A stretch of DNA of 64,000 nt from Chloroflexota bacterium (GCA_016190505.1 JACPQM010000002.1:26141-90140), one strand, 5' to 3'; shown: positions 42,700 to 51,383, numbered from the stretch's first letter. Notes: generated from the sequence alone by a model not told the origin. Program-made: numbers and translations.

Positions 42700-43104
42700 G
42701 TGGAACGCCAGCTAAGGCTCTTGTTGGCCATGTCTGGCGTCGTGGCTGTGGCGCTAGCAGCATGCAGCGTGTTTGAGGGGCCGACGCCTACACCCAATCT
42801 TCTCTTTGGACGGTATCTGCCCGGAGACAGCTCATTGGCGGCAACTCCCCTCGAGAAGTCAATGGCTGCCTATGATGCGGTATGGGCGTTCTTGGCTAGC
42901 AAGAAGGAGTGCAAGCGCGATCTGATTGAGTGGCAACGCAGAGGGTATGTCTGGCGGAGTATGAGTCTGGAAACAAGTGAGTCGCCAAAATATACTGTGA
43001 CTGTGCACAGCCCAGAAGGTGTTGTGGCGGCTTGGAGCTACCGTGGGCCGGAACACAACGTGGTTCCAGTGAGTGGCTCCTGTGGCAAGTCGGCCAACCG
43101 CTAA
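42700..43104 (+). CDS. lipoprotein of the element (134 aa)
   Basis: The GTG start at 42700 has GGGAGGTG upstream. The signal peptide ends in the lipobox ALAACS, followed by a short Thr/Pro linker. The mature part is about 110 residues with two Cys (KKECKRD and SGSCGKS) that may pair. No family is recognised. It is expressed from the duplicated promoter type and is one of five envelope proteins carried as cargo. Confidence 0.6.
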   Translation: MERQLRLLLAMSGVVAVALAACSVFEGPTPTPNLLFGRYLPGDSSLAATPLEKSMAAYDAVWAFLASKKECKRDLIEWQRRGYVWRSMSLETSESPKYTVTVHSPEGVVAAWSYRGPEHNVVPVSGSCGKSANR

Positions 43105-43841
43105 TGAGTGGTCCAAACTCTGAGAAGATGTCCAAGGCCAGACTCACCTTCGTTGCTACGGCGTGGGCGGGCTATTCTAGGCAGGTGAACATGTCGGGGG
43201 CCTGGTGAACGTGGTTCGGACGCTGCTTGGGGATACCTTGAGACGGGCGGCGATGGGTATGCCTCCCCCCCTGTGTAGCTAGTCAGCTATTCGTTACGTC
43301 TAGCCAGGTGGCGCCGGAATACCCGTCGCCCCCCTGCCTTCGCCCGGAATGGTGAGGTGCCCGAGAAGTTTTGCCCCAATTTGCTTGTCCCGGCCCGGCT
43401 TGGCTGGACGACTGAACACCCCCTAATGAGACAGGGGCGCGCCGACACCTGGACACTTGAACAAAGCTTCGCGCAATCTCACAACCTCACAGTTGACAAC
43501 TCGGACACGCTCACAACAGCACAGGTGGACAACTGGACAGGCCCCAAGAAGGCTGTGGCGGGTGAGCTAGGCCCTACGCAAGCGGCGCCAGACCGTGGTC
43601 ATGCTCATGGGGCTACACTGGCGGCGCGGTTCTGCGAAGGGGGTGAGCGCAAAGCTAAGCGGCGGGTGAGGACCACCCCCCCAGGGTGCCCGGATTCGTT
43701 AGGGAAGGACCATTCTAGATGTCCCTGCCGACTTGTTTGGTGAAAAAGGGGATAGACACGGGGGGCTACTGTGTAGCAGAATACGGGCGTCGGTGTGCGG
43801 GGCGGTAGCTGTCGGCGTTCCTCTTCTTGTTGGAGGTAGGT
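43105..43841. other. intergenic region with remnants of an HTH gene and repeats
   Basis: Bases 43529-43593 resemble 46960-47030 (both contain GACAGGCCCCAAGAAG and GGCGGGTGAG). On the minus strand 43580-43621 encodes MSMTTVWRRLRRA-stop, like the end of the HTH protein at 47013, so part of that gene was copied here. Bases 43673-43745 repeat 42475-42550 (CCCCCCAGGGTGCCCGGA). The plus ORF 43357-43743 spans these repeats and is unlikely to be a gene. Confidence 0.5.
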
Positions 43842-44387
43842 ATGGAACCGGAAGCAGGGACACAACCACCGGAAGCCGATGATTGGGCGGCACGTATGTG
43901 GCAGGCCGTGGGACAAGCGCCGGAGCCACCAAAGCGACCGGCAGCACCACTTCGAGCGCGTTTGGCGGCAATTTGGCGCGGTTCACGGAACACGTTGATG
44001 CATCGCTGGTGGGTCGTGGTGGCCGTAGTCTTGGTAGCGGTCCTGACAACACGTGTCGTGCAACTGGAGGGGCGGCTTGCCAGGGTGGAGCGTACCCTAG
44101 GACAGCCTGGGGCGGAGAAGGGTGTTTCCGGTAGGGCAGTAGGGCCTACTACTTTGGAGTCCTTAGCGTCCCGTGTCAGCAAACTGGAAAGCGCCGTTGG
44201 GGGCAGTAGGCTTCCTTTCTCCCCTAGCCTGGGGTCGCGCCTGGACGCTCTCGAAGACACGGTCGGAGGCGGTAGTGTGGTCGGGCGTCTCCTGCAGGGT
44301 GGTAGCCTAGAGTCCCGTGTCAGCAAACTGGAGTCTGCCGTCAGTGACCTCAGAAGGTCAAGTGGGAGCGGACGCTTCCCGTACTAG
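43842..44387 (+). CDS. membrane-anchored coiled-coil protein (181 aa)
   Basis: ATG 43842 follows GGAGGTAGGT. A polar N-terminal 55 residues rich in Pro and Ala is followed by one membrane helix (WWVVVAVVLVAVLTT). An extracellular coiled coil with repeated SRVSKLESAV units separated by Gly/Ser linkers completes the protein. This resembles the stalk of a trimeric surface protein. Function unknown. Confidence 0.6.
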   Translation: MEPEAGTQPPEADDWAARMWQAVGQAPEPPKRPAAPLRARLAAIWRGSRNTLMHRWWVVVAVVLVAVLTTRVVQLEGRLARVERTLGQPGAEKGVSGRAVGPTTLESLASRVSKLESAVGGSRLPFSPSLGSRLDALEDTVGGGSVVGRLLQGGSLESRVSKLESAVSDLRRSSGSGRFPY

Positions 44388-44474
44388 AGGCTACGGGCCT
44401 TGCGGTCCTTGATAAGCGCGGCGACCGGTGGACCGCCAGGGTTGTCTCCCGTAGCGGACAGCTATGATGGGGGC

Positions 44475-44502
44475 TTGACATCGCGTGGCTCACCGCTACA
44501 CT
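44475..44502 (+). promoter_or_regulatory. promoter, duplicated copy 2
   Basis: TTGACA (44475-44480) and TACACT (44497-44502), 16-base spacer, closely matching the copy at 42575 in both boxes and flanks. It should drive the collagen-like protease gene at 44578. Confidence 0.65.
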
Positions 44503-44577
44503 AGCGGCGTAGGTTGTCGCTGGCACAGCGTTTCGCTCCGGCGGTGTTCTTCTGAGGGGCAAGAGTGGAGGTGGGCC

Positions 44578-45606
44578 TTGGGCACCGGGAAATGGGCAGC
44601 AATCCTTCTTGTGGTGGCCGTGATGCTGGGCGCGTGTGGCCCTAGTGAGGAAACTATCCAGGCCACAGTCACCGCCAGGATCAACCAGGCTATCGGTGCC
44701 ATACCCACCGCAACCCCCGCCTCCACTCCCACGCCTCAGCCTATCCCTACGCCTCTGCCGACGCCTACGCCGCCAGTGCAGATAAGCGCCGAGCAACTCA
44801 AGCAGATCGTTGACGAAGGCATTACCGCCCGGCTCAGCGACTTGCGCGGCGCTGCGGGACCGAAGGGCGAACAGGGACCGCCTGGAGCTACAGGCCCTGC
44901 GGGACCGAAGGGCGAACAGGGGTTGCAGGGGTTGCAGGGGTTGGAGGGGTTGCAGGGGTTGCCAGGACCTGTAGGCCCTGCCGGATCTCCTGGCCAGGTA
45001 CGCACTTTTCATAACATAGTGGCTTTGAGGGATTCAATCGTTTACATCGAAGCCGGTGTCGTTCAAGGCACAGGTGTAAGGATTAGCCCCGACGAAATCC
45101 TGACGGCGTGGCATGTGGTCGCAGGGAAGAGCGGGGTTGTTGCCTCGGTCAAAGGTGTTGGATCGGTGTTCGCCACTGTATTTGGCTATGATTCCGCGAA
45201 TCGAGACATCGCCTTACTAAAGATAGACGGGTCCACTGGCGGAACGTACGCCCCCATCCCATCCCGGCCCTTCGTGATGTCCGGCTCTGAGTCCCACGCG
45301 GTAGAGGCCATAGGTATGGAGGTTGTTGTCATTGCATATGACGGCAGCAGGTCGAAAACTACACCAATAGCGACGTTCGGACACATTGGAACACTATGGA
45401 GCTATGTCCCGGGTGATATTCTGCATGGTCAGATTGATGCTGCCGCCAAATCAGGTATGAGCGGCGGAGGGGTTTTCAACGTATACGGGGATTTGGTGGG
45501 CATACTTCTAGCAGGGTCCACGTCATTTCAAGGGGACACGATATACCTTAGTTACAGTGAGATCAACGAGGTGTTGGCAGACCTTCGCAATGGACTGAAG
45601 AGGTAG
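44578..45606 (+). CDS. lipoprotein with collagen-like repeats and trypsin-like serine protease domain
   Basis: 343 residues from TTG 44578 with GGAGGTG upstream. The signal peptide ends in VMLGACG (lipobox). A Thr/Pro linker and a helix are followed by a collagen-like Gly-X-Y stretch of about 16 triplets ([20 protein letters not shown] and [14 protein letters not shown]). The C-terminal 200 residues are a trypsin-like fold with His in TAWHVVAGK, Asp in [10 protein letters not shown] and Ser in [10 protein letters not shown]. The triad looks complete. It is probably an exposed, trimerising surface protease carried as cargo. Confidence 0.8.
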   Translation: MGTGKWAAILLVVAVMLGACGPSEETIQATVTARINQAIGAIPTATPASTPTPQPIPTPLPTPTPPVQISAEQLKQIVDEGITARLSDLRGAAGPKGEQGPPGATGPAGPKGEQGLQGLQGLEGLQGLPGPVGPAGSPGQVRTFHNIVALRDSIVYIEAGVVQGTGVRISPDEILTAWHVVAGKSGVVASVKGVGSVFATVFGYDSANRDIALLKIDGSTGGTYAPIPSRPFVMSGSESHAVEAIGMEVVVIAYDGSRSKTTPIATFGHIGTLWSYVPGDILHGQIDAAAKSGMSGGGVFNVYGDLVGILLAGSTSFQGDTIYLSYSEINEVLADLRNGLKR

Positions 45607-45772
45607 GGAGACGACGCACGGCTGTGTGAACCCTGCCCCCCCGGTATCCTGGTTTGACTCTTTGGACAGGTATCAGGCGAAGGGAGGCGTCCTATGCAGG
45701 TATGGGTCGTTGCGGCGCCCTTGCCGGCAGGTCGGGATTCGTAGCTGGTAAGCGGTCCCGGAGGGGGGGCCT

Positions 45773-45994
45773 ATGCGTTTCCGACAACGGGCAACTTACG
45801 TTGGCATGCTCCTGCTCGTGTTGTCTCTAGCTTGCAATCGCTTCAACGATAGGGACTGCGGGGACTTCCCGACGTGGAGGACTGCACAGGACTTTTACCT
45901 GTCAGAAGGCGGCCCAGACAAGGATCGCCATAACCTGGACGCTGACCGTGACGGCGTTGCCTGTGAATCACTACCAGGAGCACCAAGGCATTGA
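45773..45994 (+). CDS. excalibur calcium-binding domain lipoprotein (73 aa)
   Basis: ATG 45773 with GGAGGGGGG upstream. A short signal peptide with lipobox LSLACN. The mature part is a single excalibur domain: DCGDFPTWRTAQDFYL, GGPDKDRHNLDADRDGVACE, with the paired Cys and the DxDxDG calcium loop. Such domains occur in secreted nucleases and surface proteins. The next gene starts within its stop codon. Confidence 0.75.
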   Translation: MRFRQRATYVGMLLLVLSLACNRFNDRDCGDFPTWRTAQDFYLSEGGPDKDRHNLDADRDGVACESLPGAPRH

Positions 45995-46590
45995 GCATTG
46001 AAAGGCGTGCCACGAGCCGGTACAGACTGGCTCTCGCTCTAGTCACCGCCCCTATGGTGCTGGTCTTGGCCCTGTCAGGTTGCCAGGCCCCAGGTTCACG
46101 TTATCTGGCTACCTTACCTCAATGCTGGGAGATTAGCCGGGGACTAGACCAAGATTGGGAGGAGGTCCAACAGAACGAAGCGACGAGGGAGTGCTACCAA
46201 GATGGGTTTAGATTGCACATGCAGGTACGTTGGTCCAAAACTGAGAACAAGGCCGAATTGGATTTTGAGTATTTGGAATCTCTGTCTGACCAGTTCTATG
46301 AGCGCTCGTCCACCTCGATTTGGGTCCCTGATTCCAACAACGTTACGAAACACGCTACCTTCTATGGACGGGAGATCTCGGACCATCTCAGCAAGACGTG
46401 CGTAGGCGAAGTCACCCATAATGTCCTCGCCAAGAGCGGCCGACTGGCGCTGGACGTTGAGGGCCGTGGAACGAGCGTATGGGAAAGTCCCTGCCTTGCT
46501 GACGACGTCATTGACGGTGATGCCCAACCGGAGTTGGTCAACCGCGTAATGGACATGATAATACTCCGACTAGAGCACATGGACCGTTAG
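45991..46590 (+). CDS. lipoprotein of the element (199 aa)
   Basis: The TTG start overlaps the stop of the excalibur gene (TTGA), implying coupled translation. The signal peptide ends in LALSGCQ (lipobox). The mature domain has four Cys (PQCWE, TRECYQ, KTCVGE, SPCLADD) that may form two disulfides, and ends with a helix. No family is recognised. Confidence 0.6.
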   Translation: MSIERRATSRYRLALALVTAPMVLVLALSGCQAPGSRYLATLPQCWEISRGLDQDWEEVQQNEATRECYQDGFRLHMQVRWSKTENKAELDFEYLESLSDQFYERSSTSIWVPDSNNVTKHATFYGREISDHLSKTCVGEVTHNVLAKSGRLALDVEGRGTSVWESPCLADDVIDGDAQPELVNRVMDMIILRLEHMDR

Positions 46591-47012
46591 CCCTGTCTCA
46601 ATGACGCGGCATGTGGGGCACGCTTGGCCCCTCAGCTTATTCAGGCTGGTGTTGTGCCTTGTATTGGGCGCTGTGAAGCGACGGGGGGACAGTATATGGA
46701 GTTGGAATGGGGCACGGGTGCTTTGCGGCGGTCGCACACACAAAAAGACGCAGGGCGTATGACATTCTGGACAACTGAACACCTGCGCAAGAGTGGCTTC
46801 ACACAATCTCACACCCGCACAACTCGCACATGCTCAAATGATGGGATGTGCCCGCGACCGTGGGCGCCAAAATGTCCGGTCGTTGTGCGCAGCTCCCAGA
46901 TAGGCGTCCGCCAAAGTTGACAATTAGACATGCCGAAATCGCCGAGGTCAAAGGTTGACAATCAGACAGGCCCCAAGAAGCCCTGGGAAGGCTGTCTGAT
47001 GGCGGGTGAGCA
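46591..47012. other. intergenic region with duplicated sequence
   Basis: No gene is supported. The 3' half (46955-47030) is the sister copy of 43529-43593. Short GACAA-type repeats (GTTGACAATTAGACA, GTTGACAATCAGACA at 46916-46968) may be promoter elements or operators. Confidence 0.4.
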
Positions 47013-47213
47013 CTAGGCCATATGCAGGCGGCGCCACACTGACATAGAAGAGATAGGTTCCTGACGGCGTTCGCTGAGTAATCGGGCGATGCTCTTCACC
47101 CCTAGGCCATCGGTGGCCAGGGCCACGATTTCGGCCTGGGGCAAGGCGATAGGCGGCCTACCGCCCAGGCGGGGTTTTGATACCCTTCCCGTGGGGCTAT
47201 GCGGGGCTATCAT
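47013..47213 (-). CDS. small HTH protein, resolvase C-terminus-like (66 aa)
   Basis: 66 residues from ATG 47213. The core GRPPIALPQAEIVALATDGL and GVKSIARLLSERRQ, then SSMSVWRRL, resembles the helix-turn-helix found at the end of serine recombinases or in small regulators. No catalytic domain is upstream in frame. A copy of its last codons is at 43580-43621. It may be a regulator or a remnant. Confidence 0.55.
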   Translation of the reverse strand: MIAPHSPTGRVSKPRLGGRPPIALPQAEIVALATDGLGVKSIARLLSERRQEPISSMSVWRRLHMA

Positions 47214-47286
47214 GGCCTACCAGCTTCGCGAATACGTTCCAATCCACCAGGCGGCGGGCCGTTTCCCGACTGGGCTTCGCCAGGGG

Positions 47287-48096
47287 TTACCAACGCAAGA
47301 GCCCTCGTTCCTGTTCTTCTACCTCTCGGATGCGAGTTAGCGCCCCCAAGTCCATGCGGCCGCGAATCTCCGTTTCGAGCCTGTCGCGTAGCAGGCTCGG
47401 CGGCATGGCGTCCAACTCAACCGCTAGGTCGCCGTGCAGCGACACGAACCGCGCTCGCCTGGTGTCGGTCCGCTTCGTGAAAGCGGGTGGTAGCTGGTAG
47501 CGGTCAATATCGTCCCTGGTCAGGGCACACTTGATTATCTGCGGTGTGGCCCCCAGCGTGGCCAGCCGGGCCTCTAAGCTCCTTACCATATCCTCTCCCG
47601 AGGGGTCGAAGTCGCCAAAGTAAAGCACTGTGACATGGCTCCACCCCTCATACCGATCGGCGGCGCTCTTCAGGGAAGACCACCCGTCGTAACCGCGGCC
47701 CACATTCAGGGTAACCCCATAAGCGGCCAGGAGGTCCTCAAAGACACCCGATAAGGCATCCTTCTCCAACCAGACCTCGACATAGGCCGGCTGAGTCGCC
47801 CAAACGTCGCGGCGGTAGGCAGCCCTTGCTGTCGCAACGAAGTCGCCCAGGCCGGACCACATCCCCACACTCCTGGGCCTGCGCAACCTATCCTCGATCC
47901 ACTCCCAAGGGACCTCGCCGTTCAAGCGGGCGTCCCGGAGAACGTTGATTACTGCGTTGTATGAGGCCGGCGCGTTTTCTATGGCATGACAGGAAACGAG
48001 TTGGTAGAAGACCTGGCGAACTGTCATGGGGTGAGTTCCGTCCAGGATTTCGACGGCCCTGGTCAAGATCGCCTCGGTCTTGGCGTGCCTTCCCAC
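47287..48096 (-). CDS. Spo11/topoisomerase VI subunit A-like TOPRIM protein
   Basis: 269 residues from GTG 48096 with GGAGGG upstream. The N-terminal half has TVRQVFYQLVSC, resembling the DNA-binding region with a possible catalytic Tyr. The C-terminal half is a TOPRIM domain: YVEVWLEKDALSGVF (Glu) and VTVLYFGDFDPSGEDM (the DxD motif). Proteins of this type occur in phages and mobile elements. They may nick or cleave DNA in replication or recombination; the role in this element is unknown. Confidence 0.72.
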   Translation of the reverse strand: MGRHAKTEAILTRAVEILDGTHPMTVRQVFYQLVSCHAIENAPASYNAVINVLRDARLNGEVPWEWIEDRLRRPRSVGMWSGLGDFVATARAAYRRDVWATQPAYVEVWLEKDALSGVFEDLLAAYGVTLNVGRGYDGWSSLKSAADRYEGWSHVTVLYFGDFDPSGEDMVRSLEARLATLGATPQIIKCALTRDDIDRYQLPPAFTKRTDTRRARFVSLHGDLAVELDAMPPSLLRDRLETEIRGRMDLGALTRIREVEEQERGLLRW

Positions 48097-48156
48097 GATT
48101 ACCCTCCTTCAAGGGGCAGCGGCGCGTTGCGGCGCTCATGGGCCTTCCAGGGCTTG

Positions 48157-48345
48157 TCAGGCATGTTCACCGACGTTCACGACAACAAACTTTTGGGTGA
48201 AGGCGACGTAGCCACAGGCGGGGCACTTGCGCAGGCTGCTGCCTTGCTGGTGGTAATGGCTGGCCCCGTAGCGCAGGACCGAGAAGCGCCCGCCAGGGTA
48301 GACACTGCGACAGCGGGGGCAGCGGCGCCAGCTATACGCGGGCAT
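48157..48345 (-). CDS. small zinc-ribbon protein (62 aa)
   Basis: ATG 48345 with GAGGAG seven bases upstream. Two Cys pairs, RRCPRCRS and RKCPACGY, frame a basic, aromatic core (SVLRYGASHYHQQG). Probably a nucleic-acid-binding accessory of the replication genes. It overlaps the preceding small gene by 14 bases. Confidence 0.65.
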   Translation of the reverse strand: MPAYSWRRCPRCRSVYPGGRFSVLRYGASHYHQQGSSLRKCPACGYVAFTQKFVVVNVGEHA

Positions 48346-48538
48346 GGTCGTACTCCTCGATGGCCGCGAGCGCCAGGGCCATGTCTTCCGGGCTGGCGCG
48401 CTTGGCGAACGCCGCATAGGCCGACATGCTCGGCTGTATGGTCCGGCACACGTCCAGCCGCAGCTCGGGCCAGCCGTGGTCCAGCCCCCAGGAGATGATG
48501 CGGTCGGCGGGGGAGGTGCGTGACACTTCGGGTGACAC
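48332..48538 (-). CDS. small protein in the replication operon (68 aa)
   Basis: A short ORF starting GTG at 48538, directly after the helicase stop, and overlapping the zinc-ribbon gene. Helical sequence ADRIISWGLDHGWPELRLDV and SPEDMALALAAIEEYDHARV. Its first codons lie within the GTGACACTT repeat array. Real by position and coupling, but no family is recognised. Confidence 0.5.
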   Translation of the reverse strand: MSPEVSRTSPADRIISWGLDHGWPELRLDVCRTIQPSMSAYAAFAKRASPEDMALALAAIEEYDHARV

Positions 48539-48702
48539 TTAGGTGACACGTCCGCTAGATTCAGGGTGACACTTCGTGTTTGTATCTACGGCAGATTCGG
48601 CGTGACACTTGGTGACACTTACTCCCGGGTTTTCCCCCATGAAGGACTGATTTTGGAAACCAACTGGAACGCTAGCTTTGCGTGACACTTCCGAAGTGTC
48701 AC
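48520..48702. repeat. GTGACACTT repeat array (iteron-like)
   Basis: GTGACACTT occurs at 48520, 48532, 48566, 48602, 48612 and 48682, with GTGACACGT at 48543 and an inverted AAGTGTCAC at 48694. Six exact direct copies, one variant and one inverted copy fall within 183 bases spanning the 3' end of the helicase gene. Irregular spacing rules out CRISPR. It may be an origin bound by the element's primase or helicase, or an operator. Confidence 0.65.
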
Positions 48703-50239
48703 GCCAGATACCATTCCCCCCCGCTGGGGGCGTGTCGCCGTCTTGAAGGAGGACGATTCCTCCGTACCCTCGCCCTCCATGTCCTCGCCGCTCAGTCAGG
48801 CGAGTGCCTAACCTTTGGCTAAAGGTCTTGCTGCCCACAGGGTGTTTCATGCCGCTATCTTTTGCCCAAGTGGTATAGCTGGCGTATAGTGCCTTATACG
48901 CGGTCCATGCGGAGGGTTCGGGCACGCAGCAATCTTCTAACCACTGGGCAAGCGGGTCCATGTCCCGTTTGTATTCCTCAGTCGCCTGGGCCACCTGCTT
49001 GGGTAGCTGGCCTACGCCTTCGCGTTGCCAGGCCAGGCAGCCTTGGACCGCCCAGGCCAGGATTGCGGGTCCGGCAATCGCGGGATCGGTCAACTGCTGT
49101 CGTATGGTGGGGTCCGGCTTCTCAAACTTGGTCACAAAGGGAATCTCCCGAAGTCGGCGCCAGAGGCCGGTGTCGGTGTCGGGCACGCGGGGCCGCTCAT
49201 TGCCGACAAGCCACAGGGTCCATTGTGGCTTGAACTCGTAGGAGTCCTGGTGGTGGCTTCTGGTGACAAGGCTATCTCCGCCAGAGGCCCGCTTTAGCAG
49301 GGATACGGATGCCCCGCCCGCGTCTGTCTCTGTAACCACCACCATACGGCGGCCCCTGAGCCTGGCCATGTCCGGCTGGGGGCCGTGGGCATCGCGGGCA
49401 CACGTGAAGGTGGAAAGCTCCGCACTAGCGCCATAGTCGCCCAAAGCGGCCTGTAGCGCCCCTAGGAAGGTGCTCTTCCCGGTCCCGCCTGGCCCATGCA
49501 CCAGTAGCAGCAAGTCGTCCGGGGTTACGCCCGCTAGCGATGCTCCGGCGCATCGTTGGACGTAGGCCCGTGTTTCGGCGTTGGGTATCGCTTCCGCCAG
49601 GAATCTGTCCCATAGTGGCAATTGGGCGTTGGGGTCAAAGGCCAAGGGGCATGTCCTGGTGATGTAGTCCTCGCGTCGGTGTGGGCGGGGCTGGCCGGTC
49701 TTAAGGTCAACTATTCCATTCCGGCAATTCAGGAGCCAGGGGGCGGCGTCTAGCTGGCTGGGGTCTATTGGGATTTCAGGCTCGGACCGGGCCATTTCAA
49801 TCATGGCCACAATCCGGGGGGCGGCTTCCGACTTCTGGGCGTGCTTCCAGAGCCTTTCGGCGTCGGCGGCCAGCTTGTCGCCGTCGGCGTCTTGCGCCTG
49901 GGATTTCGCTTTGGCCGCTTTCTGGGTCATATCGGCGGCCTCGTGGAACATGGCTCCGAGGACGGCTTTGGCTCGGCGTTCGACTTCGCCCGTGCTATCC
50001 GGCTCCCAACGCTGTCCGGTCCATACCAGCCAGGTATGCCAGGGATAGCAGTAGCGGAGGTCGGCCCCATACTGGGCCACCAGACGGCGGGCGTTGCCCA
50101 CGTCGGTAGATCGGTAATCTTCTCGGGTGTCGGCAAAGGCTTCCGGCTGGTGGCGCCCGTTGCCGCCAGGGGCACCGGGCTGGGAGCTCGTGGCTTCCCG
50201 TTGGATCATGGCGTTGGCCTTGTCTACGTCGTCATTCAT
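48539..50239 (-). CDS. phage/plasmid primase-helicase of the P4/D5 family
   Basis: 566 residues from ATG 50239, which overlaps the primase stop (ATGAATGA). A D5-type N-terminal region (RRLVAQYGADLRYCYPW, then LNCRNGIVDLKTG) precedes an SF3 helicase: Walker A VHGPGGTGKSTF, Walker B region MVVVTETD, and sensor WTLWLVGNERP. The C-terminal 60 residues run through the repeat array and are probably unstructured. It should unwind the element's DNA during replication, acting with the separate primase just upstream. Confidence 0.88.
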   Translation of the reverse strand: MNDDVDKANAMIQREATSSQPGAPGGNGRHQPEAFADTREDYRSTDVGNARRLVAQYGADLRYCYPWHTWLVWTGQRWEPDSTGEVERRAKAVLGAMFHEAADMTQKAAKAKSQAQDADGDKLAADAERLWKHAQKSEAAPRIVAMIEMARSEPEIPIDPSQLDAAPWLLNCRNGIVDLKTGQPRPHRREDYITRTCPLAFDPNAQLPLWDRFLAEAIPNAETRAYVQRCAGASLAGVTPDDLLLLVHGPGGTGKSTFLGALQAALGDYGASAELSTFTCARDAHGPQPDMARLRGRRMVVVTETDAGGASVSLLKRASGGDSLVTRSHHQDSYEFKPQWTLWLVGNERPRVPDTDTGLWRRLREIPFVTKFEKPDPTIRQQLTDPAIAGPAILAWAVQGCLAWQREGVGQLPKQVAQATEEYKRDMDPLAQWLEDCCVPEPSAWTAYKALYASYTTWAKDSGMKHPVGSKTFSQRLGTRLTERRGHGGRGYGGIVLLQDGDTPPAGGNGIWRDTSEVSRKASVPVGFQNQSFMGENPGVSVTKCHAESAVDTNTKCHPESSGRVT

Positions 50240-51128
50240 GGCTGTCGCCCTGGGGCACTTGCAGGCCCAGCTTATAGGCCAGGAGCGTAAGGCGACCCTG
50301 GCCACAACCTGCAAAGCATTTCCAGCCCCGCTCGGGGTGAAGGGACAAGCTCGGGTTGTGGTCCTGGTGCAATGGGCAACGTGCCAGAATTCCGCCGTCA
50401 CTGGTGGGCCGTGGCCTTGCGTCGTGGGCCTGTAGGTAGTCCACAAGGGCGCGGAAGACTAGGGCCAGCCAGGACGGGGCATCCGCGCTGTAGGGAACGC
50501 CCGTGATGCGCGGCGTAGCCTGTAGTTGTGGCGGGAACACGGCCTCTAATTGGCCCATCGTGTAGCGCAGCTCGGGCTTGCAGACAACAAGGCGTGCCTT
50601 GGGCCTGTCAGCGTACTTTAGATTGGCGAAGCCGGGCAGCCGGAGCACACGGGGACGGTCACAGGCGGCGGCGTCGGCGCCGTAGCACAGGGCGATAGTC
50701 TTATTGATGCCTTCAACTAGGGGAACATCGGCGCATGGTGCGTCCAGCAGCCAGATGGCTTGAAACCTGGCGGGCGACGATTCAACGACCAGGGACGGCG
50801 CCAAGGGGAGCGCATGGGGCGCGCCCGAGTCGAAGTCCGCCCACACCGCTAGGGCGGGTCCACAGTCCGCCCCCCTTCCGCTTGGGCGGACTCGTGGCGT
50901 CACGGAATAATAAACATTGCCACGACCATTCAAGGCCCAGACCGGCGCGGGGAGACCCAGGCGGAGAACGTCACCAACGCGGACAAACCACTGTTGGGGC
51001 TTGTCCAGGACACCGCCCAGCGCGCGGACCTCGAGGAAGTGTGCGAGATGCGCCTCTGCGAGTAGCGGCCCCAGAAACGGGCGTATGGTAGAATCAGGGC
51101 AAATAGCGTTTGCTCGTGCTGATACCAC
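50232..51128 (-). CDS. RepB-type archaeo-eukaryotic primase with C-terminal zinc finger
   Basis: About 298 residues; GTG 51128 has GGGAG upstream, and TTG 51155 is an alternative. The AEP motifs are VWADFDSGAPHAL (DxD), VVESSPARFQAIWLLD and CDRPRVLRLPGFANLK. The C-terminus is a CHC2-like zinc finger: RCPLHQDHNPSLSLHP and WKCFAGCGQGRLTLLA. It should make primers for element replication. It is translationally coupled to the helicase. Confidence 0.82.
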   Translation of the reverse strand: MVSARANAICPDSTIRPFLGPLLAEAHLAHFLEVRALGGVLDKPQQWFVRVGDVLRLGLPAPVWALNGRGNVYYSVTPRVRPSGRGADCGPALAVWADFDSGAPHALPLAPSLVVESSPARFQAIWLLDAPCADVPLVEGINKTIALCYGADAAACDRPRVLRLPGFANLKYADRPKARLVVCKPELRYTMGQLEAVFPPQLQATPRITGVPYSADAPSWLALVFRALVDYLQAHDARPRPTSDGGILARCPLHQDHNPSLSLHPERGWKCFAGCGQGRLTLLAYKLGLQVPQGDSHE

Positions 51129-51182
51129 GGCAATCTCTCCCGCCCGGCGCGTCAACGCCGGGCTTCTCTTTTCGTCACGGGC

Positions 51183-51383
51183 CTACCGCCCGGCGCCGAC
51201 AGGCTGGGGCTGGGCAAGCAGCCGCTCCAGGGCGGCGCGGGGCACCAGGAGGCGGCGGCCAATGCGGATGGCCGGCACCTCGCCGCGCCTGACAGCCTCG
51301 TACGCCGACTGCCTGCCGATGCCCAATAGCCGGGCGCAGTCTTCGACTGACATTGTTTGAGCTTCCCCCGTGGTGTTTTGCAT
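51183..51383 (-). CDS. excisionase-like HTH protein (66 aa)
   Basis: ATG 51383 has AGGAGGAGG upstream. A MerR/excisionase-type helix-turn-helix: MSVEDCARLLGIGRQSAYEA, then VRRGEVPAIRIGRRLLVPRA. This is the standard small protein that binds DNA in Xis and in phage regulators. It is divergent from the HTH gene at 51448 and lies at the head of the replication operon. It probably directs excision or controls that operon. Confidence 0.82.
   Translation of the reverse strand: MQNTTGEAQTMSVEDCARLLGIGRQSAYEAVRRGEVPAIRIGRRLLVPRAALERLLAQPQPVGAGR

Noticed and set aside
43357..43743. A 128-codon ORF in the integrated element
   Set aside because: It runs across repeat copies and an antisense remnant of an HTH gene and has no ribosome site with family support.
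48520..48702. CRISPR array
   Set aside because: Repeats are only 9 bases, irregularly spaced and overlap coding sequence; no cas genes. No other array was seen in the window.
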